Part shown: piece after piece, positions 46,973 through 61,344 of the stretch
How the letters are laid out: each line of letters begins with the position of its first letter
How positions within the stretch are numbered: the first letter of the stretch is position 1
NCBI GenBank assembly: GCA_963717945.1
Contig: CAVQXT010000001.1
Span: forward strand, 434,001 to 498,000
Length of the DNA: 64,000 nucleotides
Direction of reading: 5' to 3'
Source of the DNA: FEN-299 sp963717945
Lineage (GTDB): Bacteria; Acidobacteriota; Vicinamibacteria; Vicinamibacterales; Fen-181
Notes under the pieces: model-generated
The model's database searches: none
Told to the model about the DNA's origin: nothing
What the model saw: the letters and a program-made list of their open reading frames with translations, nothing else
Position numbers and translations under genes: made by a program

Positions 46973-47746
46973 ATGTACCCAGTGCTGTTTCGCCTCGGTT
47001 CCTTCGACATCACCAGCTTCGGCGTCATGGTCGCCCTCGGTTCGGTCCTCGGCATCCTGCTGCTCCGGCGCGAGATGGTGCGGTCGGGCCTCGACGGGGG
47101 GAAGGGGATCGATGCCGCGTTGGTGGGCGTGCTCGGCGGCCTGGCCGGCGCGAAACTGCTCTATGTGATCGAGCACTGGGCCGAACCGCTGGCGGACACG
47201 CTCCTGAGCCGGGGCGGGATGAGCTGGTTCGGCGGCCTCACCGGCGGCGTGCTGGCCGGCGTCGCGATGGTGGCCTACGCGCGGCTGCCGATGATGAAAG
47301 TGCTGGCGGCCGCGGCGCCGGCGCTGGCGGTGGGCCAGGCCGTCGGCCGAATCGGTTGCTTCCTGGTCGGCGACGACTACGGTCGGCCGACCAGCCTGCC
47401 GTGGGGAATCGCGTTCCCCGAGGGGCTTCCGCCGACCACGGTCCGCGTCCACCCGACGCAGCTCTACGAATTCATCGCGCTGCTGGCCATCGCGGCCGTG
47501 CTGCTGTGGCTGCGGCGGCGGGGAACGGCCGACCGGGCCGTGGTCGCGTGGTACCTGGTGCTCGCGGGCGGGATGCGCTTCCTGATCGAGATCGTTCGCG
47601 TCAACCAGGTGGTCGTGGCCGGCCTGACAACCGCCCAGCTCTTCTCGGTCGCCTTCGTCCTGCTCGGGGTCTGGCTGGTGATGAGGCCGGGCGAACCTCA
47701 GGCCAAGCCTCAGGCCGGGCCGGCACGTCGTGCGTCCAGGCGCTGA
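46973..47746 (+). CDS. lgt: Lgt, prolipoprotein diacylglyceryl transferase
   Basis: Inner-membrane enzyme that attaches diacylglyceryl to the lipobox cysteine of lipoproteins. 257 residues, about seven helices. The signature is GRIGCFLVGDDYGRPTSLPW, with YVIEHW, GGMSWFGGLTGG and HPTQLYEF also present. Lengths and motifs are normal. It is 39 bases after the anti-sigma gene and may be read with it. Its clients here include the NosL-like and RND adaptor lipoproteins. Confidence 0.95.
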   Translation: MYPVLFRLGSFDITSFGVMVALGSVLGILLLRREMVRSGLDGGKGIDAALVGVLGGLAGAKLLYVIEHWAEPLADTLLSRGGMSWFGGLTGGVLAGVAMVAYARLPMMKVLAAAAPALAVGQAVGRIGCFLVGDDYGRPTSLPWGIAFPEGLPPTTVRVHPTQLYEFIALLAIAAVLLWLRRRGTADRAVVAWYLVLAGGMRFLIEIVRVNQVVVAGLTTAQLFSVAFVLLGVWLVMRPGEPQAKPQAGPARRASRR

Positions 47747-47779
47747 GAGCGCCCGCGGGATGGGGCTCGAGCCGGGCGG

Positions 47780-48403
47780 TTACTTCGTCGAGCGGACCGG
47801 GGCGATCGGCGCTGCCCGCAGCTGCTGCCTGGCCTGGTCGAGCAACTGCTGAGCCTTCTCTCGATCGGGATAGTTCGGATTGGTGGCGAGCAGCTGCTCC
47901 CAGGCCCGCACCGCGCCGGCGAAGTCCTTCTTGCCGTCCCGCTTCACGATCCCGAGATTGAACAGCGTCTGCGGGTGGTTCGGCTCGATCGCGAGCGACT
48001 TCCCGAACTGGGCGATCGCGTCGTCGGGCTTCCCCGCATACCACAGGGCCGTTCCAAGGTCCGTGCTGAGGTTCACGTTCCTCGAGTCGATCTCGAACGC
48101 CTTCTGGTAGGGGCCGATCGCCTCGCTGTACCGGCCGGCGTCGTAAAGCAGGTTGCCGAGCTGCGTGTTGGCCTGGACGTTGCGCGGGTCGCGCGCCAGG
48201 ATGTTCCGCAGCGCCTGCGCCTGTTGCTCGTCGAGCAGGCCGACGCTCTGGGACCCGGCGGCCGGCGCCTGGGCCGCCGGAGCCGCGCCGGGGACCGCCG
48301 GCCGGGGACCGCTGAAGATCACGTACCCGACAGCCAGTCCGAGCACGAGGCACGCGACGGCGATCAGGGCCCAGGTGGAGGAGGACGTCTGCTGTTGTGC
48401 CAT
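47780..48403 (-). CDS. Membrane-anchored TPR protein
   Basis: 207 residues. N-terminal helix (WALIAVACLVLGLAVGYVIF) after a ten-residue tail, a Pro/Ala-rich linker, then about four TPR units (for example QANTQLGNLLYDAGRYSEAI and VNLSTDLGTALWYAGKPDDA). Topology suggests periplasmic repeats held at the inner membrane. Partners unknown. It is convergent with lgt and 53 bases downstream of the dihydroorotate dehydrogenase-like gene, so it may end the nifJ transcript. Confidence 0.85.
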   Translation of the reverse strand: MAQQQTSSSTWALIAVACLVLGLAVGYVIFSGPRPAVPGAAPAAQAPAAGSQSVGLLDEQQAQALRNILARDPRNVQANTQLGNLLYDAGRYSEAIGPYQKAFEIDSRNVNLSTDLGTALWYAGKPDDAIAQFGKSLAIEPNHPQTLFNLGIVKRDGKKDFAGAVRAWEQLLATNPNYPDREKAQQLLDQARQQLRAAPIAPVRSTK

Positions 48404-48456
48404 AAGTTGAAGTGGGGAGGCGGGACGGCCCGCGCCATCCCGCCCGCCCCAACGGT

Positions 48457-49455
48457 CTACGCGCCGACCCTCCAGCTTCGCAGCACCTTCATGTAGTTGC
48501 CGCGCTCGAACGCCGCCGGGTCCGGACTCTTCTGCAGGCTCATGCTGCCGCGCATCTGCGCGACCGACTCGTAATCGTGCTCTTCCATCCAGTGCTTCAT
48601 GCCCTGGATGATGGTGAGCAGCCGCTCGGGCCCGTCCTCGAGCAGCCGCGACACGACCTGGACCGCCGACGCGCCCGCCATCACCGCCTTGACGGCGTCG
48701 AGGCCGGTGTGGACGCCGCCGCTCGCCGCGAGCGACGCCTTCACCTGGCCCCACAGGATGGCGAGCCAGTGAATGCGCAGCAGGAGTTCCGAGGAGTCGG
48801 AGAGGTGCAGGCTCGGCACCGCCTCGAGCGCCTCGACGTCGATGTCGGGCTGGTAGAAGCGGTTGAAGACGACGATGCCGTCCGCCCCCGCCTCGTCGAG
48901 TTGATGGGCCAGGTGCGCCACCGACGAGTAGAACGGCGACAGCTTCATGGCCACCGGGATGGTGACGGCCTTCTTCACCGCCCGCAGGATCTCGACGGTA
49001 CGGCGCTCGACGTCGGCCCCCGACTCCTTCGGGCTGGTCGCGATGAAGTAGACGTTCAGCTCGAGCGCGTCGGCGCCGGCCTCCTGCATCGTCTTCGCGT
49101 AGGTGAGCCACCCCTCGTTGGTGGTGCCGTTGAGCGAGGCGACGACCGGGATCCGCACGGCGGCCTTGATCTTCCGGATCTGCTCCAGGTACTCGTGCGT
49201 CTGGAACACGAAGTCCTCGGGCTTCGGGAAGTAGGCGAGCGCCTCGGCCGACGTGTTGGCGGTGACCTCGATGTTGTGGACGAGACCGTCGCGCTCACGG
49301 GTGATCTGCTCCTCGAACAGCGAGCGGAGCACGATGGCCGCGGCGCCGGCGTCCTCGAGCCGCTTCACCGTGTCGAGCGAGTCGGCGAGCGGAGAGGCGC
49401 CCGGCATCAACGGGTGCGCGAGACGAAGGCCAAGGTAGTTGGTTGACAGGTCCAT
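48457..49455 (-). CDS. Dihydroorotate dehydrogenase-like flavoprotein
   Basis: 332-residue FMN-dependent TIM-barrel protein of the DHOD family. ASPLADSLDTVKRLEDAGAA, PVVASLNGTTNEGW, DALELNVYF, PVAMKLSPFYSS and SGGVHTGLDAVKAVMAGASA match the fold. It is not a standard PyrD: it is a branch often found next to nifJ, where orotate formation is unlikely to be its only role. GGAGG is five bases before the ATG, and it begins 11 bases after nifJ, so the two are co-expressed. The actual substrate is unknown. Confidence 0.85.
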   Translation of the reverse strand: MDLSTNYLGLRLAHPLMPGASPLADSLDTVKRLEDAGAAAIVLRSLFEEQITRERDGLVHNIEVTANTSAEALAYFPKPEDFVFQTHEYLEQIRKIKAAVRIPVVASLNGTTNEGWLTYAKTMQEAGADALELNVYFIATSPKESGADVERRTVEILRAVKKAVTIPVAMKLSPFYSSVAHLAHQLDEAGADGIVVFNRFYQPDIDVEALEAVPSLHLSDSSELLLRIHWLAILWGQVKASLAASGGVHTGLDAVKAVMAGASAVQVVSRLLEDGPERLLTIIQGMKHWMEEHDYESVAQMRGSMSLQKSPDPAAFERGNYMKVLRSWRVGA

Positions 49456-49466
49456 CGTATCCTCCG

Positions 49467-53024
<3,558 letters not shown>

Positions 53025-53368
53025 ATGATGGCATTCTCCGAGTAACGACCGGGTTGAACGGAACAGTCAGCGTGCGATGGCGGTGGTGGCTGGCTGAGAC
53101 TGGATGGCGGCGGGCGCTCCCGGCCGGGTCCGGCCGCCGCGGAGGCGTCGGCTTCGGCCGCAACACCGTCCGGGCCAACGAGCCCCGCCCTCGGCACGAC
53201 TAGCGCGGCAGTTGGCCCCACACTGCGCTGCGCGACCTCTAATACTAGAACCTCCGGGCCGCCGATGCGAGGAGAAAAGGGAGGCGGCGGCCTGCGCCAG
53301 AACTCGGCCGGAAGAGGCGCTGGTTGTGTGATGGAGTTGGTTTGACGGCGGAGATTCCTCGGGGTCGC
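53025..53368. other. Intergenic region upstream of nifJ
   Basis: About 340 bases with no gene I can support. On the reverse strand, GGAGAA precedes the nifJ ATG by about ten bases and TAGTAT occurs near 53240, without a good -35. The heptamer array begins at its right end. Confidence 0.5.
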
Positions 53369-53370
53369 AA

Positions 53371-53441
53371 GCCCTGAGCCCTAAGCCTTGAGCCCTGAGC
53401 CGTCCTTGCCTGAGCCTTGAGCCCTAAGCCTTGAGCCCTAT
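53371..53441. repeat. Heptamer array, GCCYTRA units, reaching the PilZ gene stop
   Basis: Ten units of GCCCTGA, GCCCTAA or GCCTTGA, with one nine-base and one six-base unit in the middle (GCCGTCCTT, GCCTGA). The last, GCCCTAT (53435-53441), contains the reverse-strand stop codon of the PilZ gene (53438-53440). Confidence 0.85.
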
Positions 53442-53860
53442 GCGGTGGCGAACGCGAACACGGGGCGCGGCGCCGGGTGGACGGCCGCACGGCGCCGCGG
53501 CTCGACCAGCAGGCGCAGGCCGTAGCCTTCCGGCACGCCGGTCGACTGGCGCGACGGCCCCACGCGGTAGACGGCCGACAGCACGCGTCCGTTCTTGAGC
53601 GTGGTCGGCAGCGTCTCGGTCTGCTCGGCCCGCTCGACCTGCAGGGAGACCAGGCGGAAGAGGGGGATCGCCGATCCGCTCACGCTCTCGATATAGGCCC
53701 CGGTGTCGCTGAGATCCCGGATCACCACGCTGTTGAACCGGGTCGTCCCGCGTCCGTCCTTCCATACCACGCGCCCCGTGATCCCGAGCGGCTGCCGGGC
53801 CGAGGAACGCTGATCGCTGGAAATCCCGGTGGTGGAGAGCATCGGAAGGGTTCGGCTCAT
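53438..53860 (-). CDS. PilZ-domain-like protein
   Basis: 140 residues. SSARQPLGITGRVVWKD and VVIRDLSDTGAYIES fit the PilZ pattern (an arginine-containing segment before the barrel, then D-x-S-x-x-G), which binds cyclic di-GMP. The usual RxxxR motif is only partly present (RSSAR), so ligand binding is uncertain. The ATG at 53860 is preferred over a TTG six codons earlier and an ATG six codons later. The AT-rich stretch upstream (53880-54010) is the likely promoter region. Its stop lies inside a repeat array. Confidence 0.7.
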   Translation of the reverse strand: MSRTLPMLSTTGISSDQRSSARQPLGITGRVVWKDGRGTTRFNSVVIRDLSDTGAYIESVSGSAIPLFRLVSLQVERAEQTETLPTTLKNGRVLSAVYRVGPSRQSTGVPEGYGLRLLVEPRRRAAVHPAPRPVFAFATA

Positions 53861-53879
53861 GCCGAATACACGTATCAAG

Positions 53880-54038
53880 ATGTGGTCCAGGCGGCCAAGC
53901 CATTGGCCGGTCTGTCTAAATATGACTTAAGATATTGTAAACACGTCACTTAACAGGATAACTGATGTATAAGGCCGGCCTTGGAACTGTATACAACGGT
54001 TACAACAGCTCTCACAGATGGCTACTTGATATCCAGTT
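53880..54038. promoter_or_regulatory. AT-rich stretch upstream of the PilZ gene
   Basis: Much more AT-rich than the rest of the window. On the reverse strand, TTTACA and TAGACA are 17 bases apart (53933-53905), a weak promoter match. A perfect 12-bp palindrome, AAGGCCGGCCTT, lies at 53971-53982. Confidence 0.4.
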
Positions 54039-56972
<2,934 letters not shown>

Positions 56973-57037
56973 GGCGAGAGTATAGCAGCCCGTGACGGGC
57001 CGCTCCATCCTCCTGCGGTCAGGAGTAGTATCGAGTT

Positions 57038-57286
57038 ATGGCAAGGGGATGGGAAAGCAAGTCGATTGAAGCACAGCAGGACGAGGCGTCGCGCGGGATC
57101 GGCGGGACCGGCGGGACCGGGCGCCCGGCGACGCAGCAACAGCGCGACCGACAAGAGCAGCGCCGCACGCTGGACCTGGCACGGGCCCGGGCGGTCGCCG
57201 ACCTGGAGCGCGCGACGACCGAGCCGCACCGGGCAATGCTCCGCCGGGCGATCGCCGCCCTCGACAATCTCCTCGGCCGGCTTTGA
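57038..57286 (+). CDS. Small hypothetical protein, charged and helical
   Basis: 82 residues starting MARGWESKSIEAQQDEASRG, then a Gly-rich bend and a Gln/Arg-rich helical half ending MLRRAIAALDNLLGRL. No cysteines and no membrane helix. TAGTAT lies exactly six bases before the ATG, and CAGGAG 12 bases before. It is divergent from the sigma-54 activator and 15 bases before the end of pgsW on the other strand. Function unknown. Confidence 0.6.
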   Translation: MARGWESKSIEAQQDEASRGIGGTGGTGRPATQQQRDRQEQRRTLDLARARAVADLERATTEPHRAMLRRAIAALDNLLGRL

Positions 57287-57301
57287 TCGGCGGGCACGGG
57301 C

Positions 57302-58324
57302 CTACGGCGCCTCACCCCCGAGCCGGACTCCCCAGCGGACCGCCAGGTCGCGGATGTTCAGCAGCGTGAGAAGGCGGACGTGCTGCTCGGCGAACCTGGC
57401 CATGACGCCCCGGTCCTCCGACCGATCGAAGGGGACGGCCGGGACGAAGCCGCTCCTCAGTCGCAACACCGTCGAGGACCGTCCCAGGCTGGCGGAGCCG
57501 CCGCCCACGTTCACATACAGCGCGATTGGCCGCCCGCCGGCGACGCGACGGTAAAGCGAGAGCCGTTCCCGGACGGCGTCCCGAAAGTCGGACGGGCGCA
57601 GGACCGCCGCGCCCAGGCAGGATGCCGCCTCGTTCCCGATACGCGTCGCGAGAGCCCTGGCGTCCGGCTCGAGCCCGAGCCCGTTGTCGTCGTCGCCGCC
57701 GATGGTCACGGCGGCCGATACCGGCGGGAGCAGACCGCTCCTTGCCGCGCGGCACTCGATCTCGGGCCACGTGAACCCGGGCTGATTGGCGCCCCACGTG
57801 GACGCGGTAACCGACGAGACGGCCACCAGATCGGCGCCGAGCGCCCGCGCGGCCGCCATCACCGCGAGATTCAACCCCGGGAACGAGCCGGAGAATCCCG
57901 CCGCGACCAGGTCGCCGCGGCCGATCCCCTCGGCGGCGAGGCGCCGCGTCAGGACGGAGGCCCAGGCCGGGTCGGCGGCCGTTCGTTTCGCCTCGAGGGT
58001 GCCCATCGTGGTGACCAGCGGCGACCACTCTGCGCCAACCAGGCCCGACACGTCTCCGCTCGCATCAGCGGCCACCGCGGAGTCCGCCTTGGCCGACCTG
58101 ATCAGGGCCTCGACTCTCCGCATCGCCTGCTCGGCGGCGTTCGCGTCGGCGTCGAGTCCGGCTCGCGCGTTCCGATCGAGCGTCACGCGCGTGCCGGCCG
58201 AGGGCGCGAGCCGGAACCGCGAAGGGAAGAGCAGCACGAGCGCGACCACGGCAAGGCCCAGCGCGGCCACGGCCGTTCCGCGGACGGGGAGCCTGCCGAG
58301 CCGCGGTCGGAACGCCTCAGACAC
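57302..58324 (-). CDS. pgsW: PgsW-like poly-gamma-glutamate system protein
   Basis: 340 residues. N-terminal anchor helix (AAVALGLAVVALVLLF overall region, residues 18-35), then a soluble part with EWSPLVTTMGTLEAKRTAAD, GDLVAAGFSGSFPGLNLAVM and SSVTASTWGANQPGFTWPEI, which match the poly-gamma-glutamate system protein family found beside PgsB and PgsC. Exact role unknown in that family. GTG start overlaps the pgsC stop by eight bases. Confidence 0.82.
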   Translation of the reverse strand: MSEAFRPRLGRLPVRGTAVAALGLAVVALVLLFPSRFRLAPSAGTRVTLDRNARAGLDADANAAEQAMRRVEALIRSAKADSAVAADASGDVSGLVGAEWSPLVTTMGTLEAKRTAADPAWASVLTRRLAAEGIGRGDLVAAGFSGSFPGLNLAVMAAARALGADLVAVSSVTASTWGANQPGFTWPEIECRAARSGLLPPVSAAVTIGGDDDNGLGLEPDARALATRIGNEAASCLGAAVLRPSDFRDAVRERLSLYRRVAGGRPIALYVNVGGGSASLGRSSTVLRLRSGFVPAVPFDRSEDRGVMARFAEQHVRLLTLLNIRDLAVRWGVRLGGEAP

Positions 58325-58754
58325 GGGCGAGCCCCATCAGGACCAGGCGCACGGCCGCGGCCACCAGCAGCGTGAGTCCCACCGTGACGCCCACGCCCTG
58401 TTGGAGCGCGGTGTTCGCGATCAAGCCCGGGACGATGTAGCCGATGGCGCGCAGGGAAGCGGCTTCGGGCGGCAGGACGTAGACGAGATGTTCGAGGGCC
58501 GCATTGAGCAGGAACCCGACCAGCACGGTGACGCCGAATCGGCGGCGCCCGTACAAGACGACCAGGCGCCCGATGCCGTAACGGACCAGGGCCAGCGTCG
58601 ACAGCGCCACGAGGAAGGTCGCCGCAAGACGCCAGGGCTGATCGAGGTAGAGCGCCAGGTAGCCCGGCACGACGAGCCCTGCCGACGCCACGCCGAACAC
58701 CTCGGTGACGACCAGGCTCAAGGTGAGGCCGATTCCAATCGCGACTTCAATCAC
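58317..58754 (-). CDS. pgsC: PgsC/CapC, poly-gamma-glutamate synthesis membrane protein
   Basis: 145-residue protein with four or five helices, starting VIEVAIGIGLTLSLVVTEVF then GVASAGLVVPGYLALYL, as in PgsC/CapC. It forms the polyglutamate synthase with PgsB. The GTG at 58754 overlaps the pgsB stop by eight bases, and GGGAGG lies about ten bases before it. The gene is normal in length for the family. Confidence 0.88.
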   Translation of the reverse strand: MIEVAIGIGLTLSLVVTEVFGVASAGLVVPGYLALYLDQPWRLAATFLVALSTLALVRYGIGRLVVLYGRRRFGVTVLVGFLLNAALEHLVYVLPPEAASLRAIGYIVPGLIANTALQQGVGVTVGLTLLVAAAVRLVLMGLARV

Positions 58755-59916
58755 AGGAGGCCGCCTCCCCGACCAGGCGCGGGACGTCGAGGCCCCGCGC
58801 GTTGCCGCAGACCACCACAACGGCGCCGCCCGCGTGCGCCGCGAGCCACTCGGCCAGCCGGCCGGTCGTCACAAATGCCGTCGCGCCCGCCGGCCGCGCG
58901 CCGGCCAGCGCTCTCCAGAGGGTGAACGGCGGGCGCGCGCCGCTGACGATGAGATGGTCGGACGCCGCGAACGCCGTGCCGTGACGGACGAAGCACTCCA
59001 GTCTCGGCGCACGGTCCTCACGGTGGTGGTAGATCAGGATTCGGGGGAGCGCGCCGTGGCTGCCGGGCGAGTGGTCCCGCCACGGCTCGAATTGGTCGAG
59101 CAGGATCCCCAGCGACTCGGGGTCGTTGGCGGAGGTCGCATCGAGCCACCGGAAGCCACCGTGCCGGACCGAGGCCGTGTCCTCCCGCAGCTCGCCGGGG
59201 TCCCGCGGGGCCCGCGTGAAGCCGGCCCGCGCCACGCGGTCGTCGATGCCGATCTGCCTCGTGACGGCGAGCGCCAGCGAGAGGTCCTCCGCGAGCCAGC
59301 GGGGGCCGGCACCGGGGCCTCCGGCCTCGGCATCGGGTGCGTCGGCGACGACCACCCGCGTGCCGAGCCGTGACGCTCGGGCACGAAACCGCGGCAGAAA
59401 CGGCGAGTCGGCGACGACGAGCACGCCACGTTCCGGGATCGTGTTGGCCAGCGACTCGGCAATCGTCGCCAGGTCGCCGCCCATCGTCTCGGTGTGATCG
59501 AGGCGGACGTTGGTGATGACACCGACGGTCGCCCTCAGCATCTGCCGCTCGGTGACGTGCTGGAGGGCGGGATCGATCGCCATGCACTCGGCGACCAGGG
59601 CGCGGGCGCCGAGCCTCCGGGCGCGCCGGGCCAGCGCGAGCTGCTCGCGGACGTTGGCCGGCCCGCGGCGGCGTACCGCGACCTCGCGGCGATCCGGCAG
59701 CAGCAGGCGCGCCGCGGCGCCCGTCGTCTTGGCCACCGCCGGGATGCCGGCTTCGACCAGGGCCGACCAGACGAGACGCGTCACGGTGGACTTGGCGCGC
59801 GTGCCGTTGACATGGACCCGGATCGGCAGGCGGCCCAGCGCGCGGTCGCGCGCGACGCGCTCGGCAAGACCGAGCGCCAGCAGGACGAGCAGGCAGACGA
59901 GGAGGATCGCAGGCAC
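58747..59916 (-). CDS. pgsB: PgsB/CapB, poly-gamma-glutamate synthase
   Basis: Mur-ligase-like ATPase that joins glutamate by gamma-linkages, about 389 residues. An N-terminal helix (ILLVCLLVLLALGLAERVAR) is followed by the ATP loop VNGTRAKSTVTRLV (family HVNGTRGKST; Ala replaces the usual Gly here). Then come AECMAIDPALQHVTERQMLR, ITNVRLDHTETMGG and DATSANDPES, all typical. The GTG at 59916 is chosen because the membrane helix begins there and because TATACT on this strand (59954-59949) is 33 bases upstream. PgsA and PgsE are not present. Confidence 0.88.
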   Translation of the reverse strand: MPAILLVCLLVLLALGLAERVARDRALGRLPIRVHVNGTRAKSTVTRLVWSALVEAGIPAVAKTTGAAARLLLPDRREVAVRRRGPANVREQLALARRARRLGARALVAECMAIDPALQHVTERQMLRATVGVITNVRLDHTETMGGDLATIAESLANTIPERGVLVVADSPFLPRFRARASRLGTRVVVADAPDAEAGGPGAGPRWLAEDLSLALAVTRQIGIDDRVARAGFTRAPRDPGELREDTASVRHGGFRWLDATSANDPESLGILLDQFEPWRDHSPGSHGALPRILIYHHREDRAPRLECFVRHGTAFAASDHLIVSGARPPFTLWRALAGARPAGATAFVTTGRLAEWLAAHAGGAVVVVCGNARGLDVPRLVGEAASCD

Positions 59917-59948
59917 GGGTCCGGGACGCGAAAGAGCAGGGCCGCGCC

Positions 59949-59956
59949 AGTATAAT
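59949..59956. promoter_or_regulatory. Overlapping divergent -10 boxes, pgsB and tesA
   Basis: AGTATAAT reads TATAAT (59951-59956) towards tesA and TATACT (59954-59949) towards pgsB. The tesA box is 9 bases before its GTG start, leaving almost no leader. No convincing -35 on either side. Confidence 0.55.
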
Positions 59957-59965
59957 GGATGCGCC

Positions 59966-60685
59966 GTGATTTCTCGATTCCCCCGGCGCATCCCATGGCT
60001 CTGCGTGCTCGCGCTCCTCGCGGCGGGCGCGTCGTGCCGGTCGCGCGAGCAGGCGAGTCCGGCCCAGTCGGCGCCTCCTCCTGACCGGGCGACCGGCCGT
60101 GCTCCCGTCGCGGCGCCGCCCGCGGCTCGCCCGAAGATCGTCATCCTCGGCGACAGCCTGACGGCGGGACTGGGGCTCGCGCAGGACGAGGCGTATCCGG
60201 CCCTGCTGCAGCAGCGGCTCGACGGCGCCGGCTACCGGTTCGACGTGGTCAACGCCGGCGTGTCGGGCGACACGAGCGCGGGAGGGCTGAGCCGGCTCGA
60301 CTGGTCGCTCGACGGCGATGTCCGGATTCTCGTCGTCGCGCTCGGCGGCAACGACGGCCTGCGCGGGCTGCCTCCCGAGGACATGAAGCAGAACCTGGCC
60401 GAGATCATCCGCCGCGCGCGCGCGCGCCGCATCGCGGTCCTGCTCGCCGGCATGGAGACGCCGACCAACATGGGACCGGACTACCAGCGGCGATTCCACG
60501 ACGTGTTTCCGGCCCTCGCCGAGGAGTATCGGACGGCCTTTCTCCCGTTCCTGCTCCAGGACGTGGCCGGGCGTCCGGAGCTCAACCAGCGCGACGGGAT
60601 TCACCCGACGGCCCAGGGCGCGCGGATCGTGGCCGACCACGTCTGGCGCGTCCTCGAGCCGATGGTGCGGACGGCATCTCAATGA
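59966..60685 (+). CDS. tesA: TesA-like SGNH arylesterase/lysophospholipase
   Basis: 239-residue GDSL-type esterase. A signal peptide (WLCVLALLAAGASC, with a possible lipobox) sends it across the membrane. The catalytic serine is in ILGDSLTAGLGL, the oxyanion block in VNAGVSGDTSAGG and VALGGNDGLRGL, and the DGIHP triad end in RDGIHPTAQG. The GTG at 59966 begins the signal peptide. Its stop overlaps the ybbA start by four bases; this tesA-ybbA-ybbP set is conserved in E. coli and many others. Confidence 0.9.
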   Translation: MISRFPRRIPWLCVLALLAAGASCRSREQASPAQSAPPPDRATGRAPVAAPPAARPKIVILGDSLTAGLGLAQDEAYPALLQQRLDGAGYRFDVVNAGVSGDTSAGGLSRLDWSLDGDVRILVVALGGNDGLRGLPPEDMKQNLAEIIRRARARRIAVLLAGMETPTNMGPDYQRRFHDVFPALAEEYRTAFLPFLLQDVAGRPELNQRDGIHPTAQGARIVADHVWRVLEPMVRTASQ

Positions 60686-61344
60686 TCCAACTGCGCGGCG
60701 TCTCGAAAACCGTCATGAGCGGCGCGTCGCCGCTGACGATCCTCCACCCGCTGGATCTCGACGTGCCGGCGGGGCAGTTCCTCGCGGTGACCGGGCCGTC
60801 CGGGAGCGGCAAGTCGACGCTGCTCGGCCTCATCGCCGGCCTTGACGCGCCGTCGGGCGGCCGGGTCGTGATCGACGGCACCGACATCACGACCCTCGAC
60901 GAAGACCGCCTCGCGCGGCTTCGCGGCCAGAAGGTCGGCTTCGTCTTCCAGTTCTTCCACCTGGTGCCGTCGCTGACGGCGTACGAGAACGTGATGGTGC
61001 CGATGGAAATCGCGGGGCGGGCGGACGCTCCCGGCCGGGCGGCGGCGCTGCTGGCCGAAGTCGGGCTCACCGGCCGGGGCCACCATTACCCGTCGCAGCT
61101 CTCGGGCGGCGAGCAGCAGCGGATTGCCATCGCCCGGGCCCTCGCCAACGACCCGCTGATCCTGCTGGCCGACGAACCGACCGGGAACCTGGACACGGCC
61201 AACGGCCGACACATCATGGACCTGCTGCGCGGGGTGAACGAGCGCCGCGGCACGACGCTCGTGCTCGCGACGCACGACCCCGGCCTCGCCGGCATGGCCC
61301 GGCAACGGCTGGCCCTGCGGGACGGACGGCGGGACGGCGACTGA
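60682..61344 (+). CDS. ybbA: YbbA-like ABC transporter ATPase
   Basis: 220 residues. Walker A GPSGSGKSTLL, Q-loop in FVFQFFHLVPSL, signature LSGGEQQRIAIARAL, Walker B LILLADEPTGNLD and switch ATHDPG. Same class as LolD and MacB ATPases. It overlaps tesA by four bases and ybbP by one, so the three proteins are made together. The likely job, from E. coli context, is export or extraction of a hydrophobic or lipid-like molecule that TesA then cleaves; not established. Confidence 0.93.
   Translation: MIQLRGVSKTVMSGASPLTILHPLDLDVPAGQFLAVTGPSGSGKSTLLGLIAGLDAPSGGRVVIDGTDITTLDEDRLARLRGQKVGFVFQFFHLVPSLTAYENVMVPMEIAGRADAPGRAAALLAEVGLTGRGHHYPSQLSGGEQQRIAIARALANDPLILLADEPTGNLDTANGRHIMDLLRGVNERRGTTLVLATHDPGLAGMARQRLALRDGRRDGD

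Noticed and set aside
59510..59965. Upstream extension of the tesA frame
   Set aside because: It runs antisense through pgsB; the signal peptide begins at GTG 59966.
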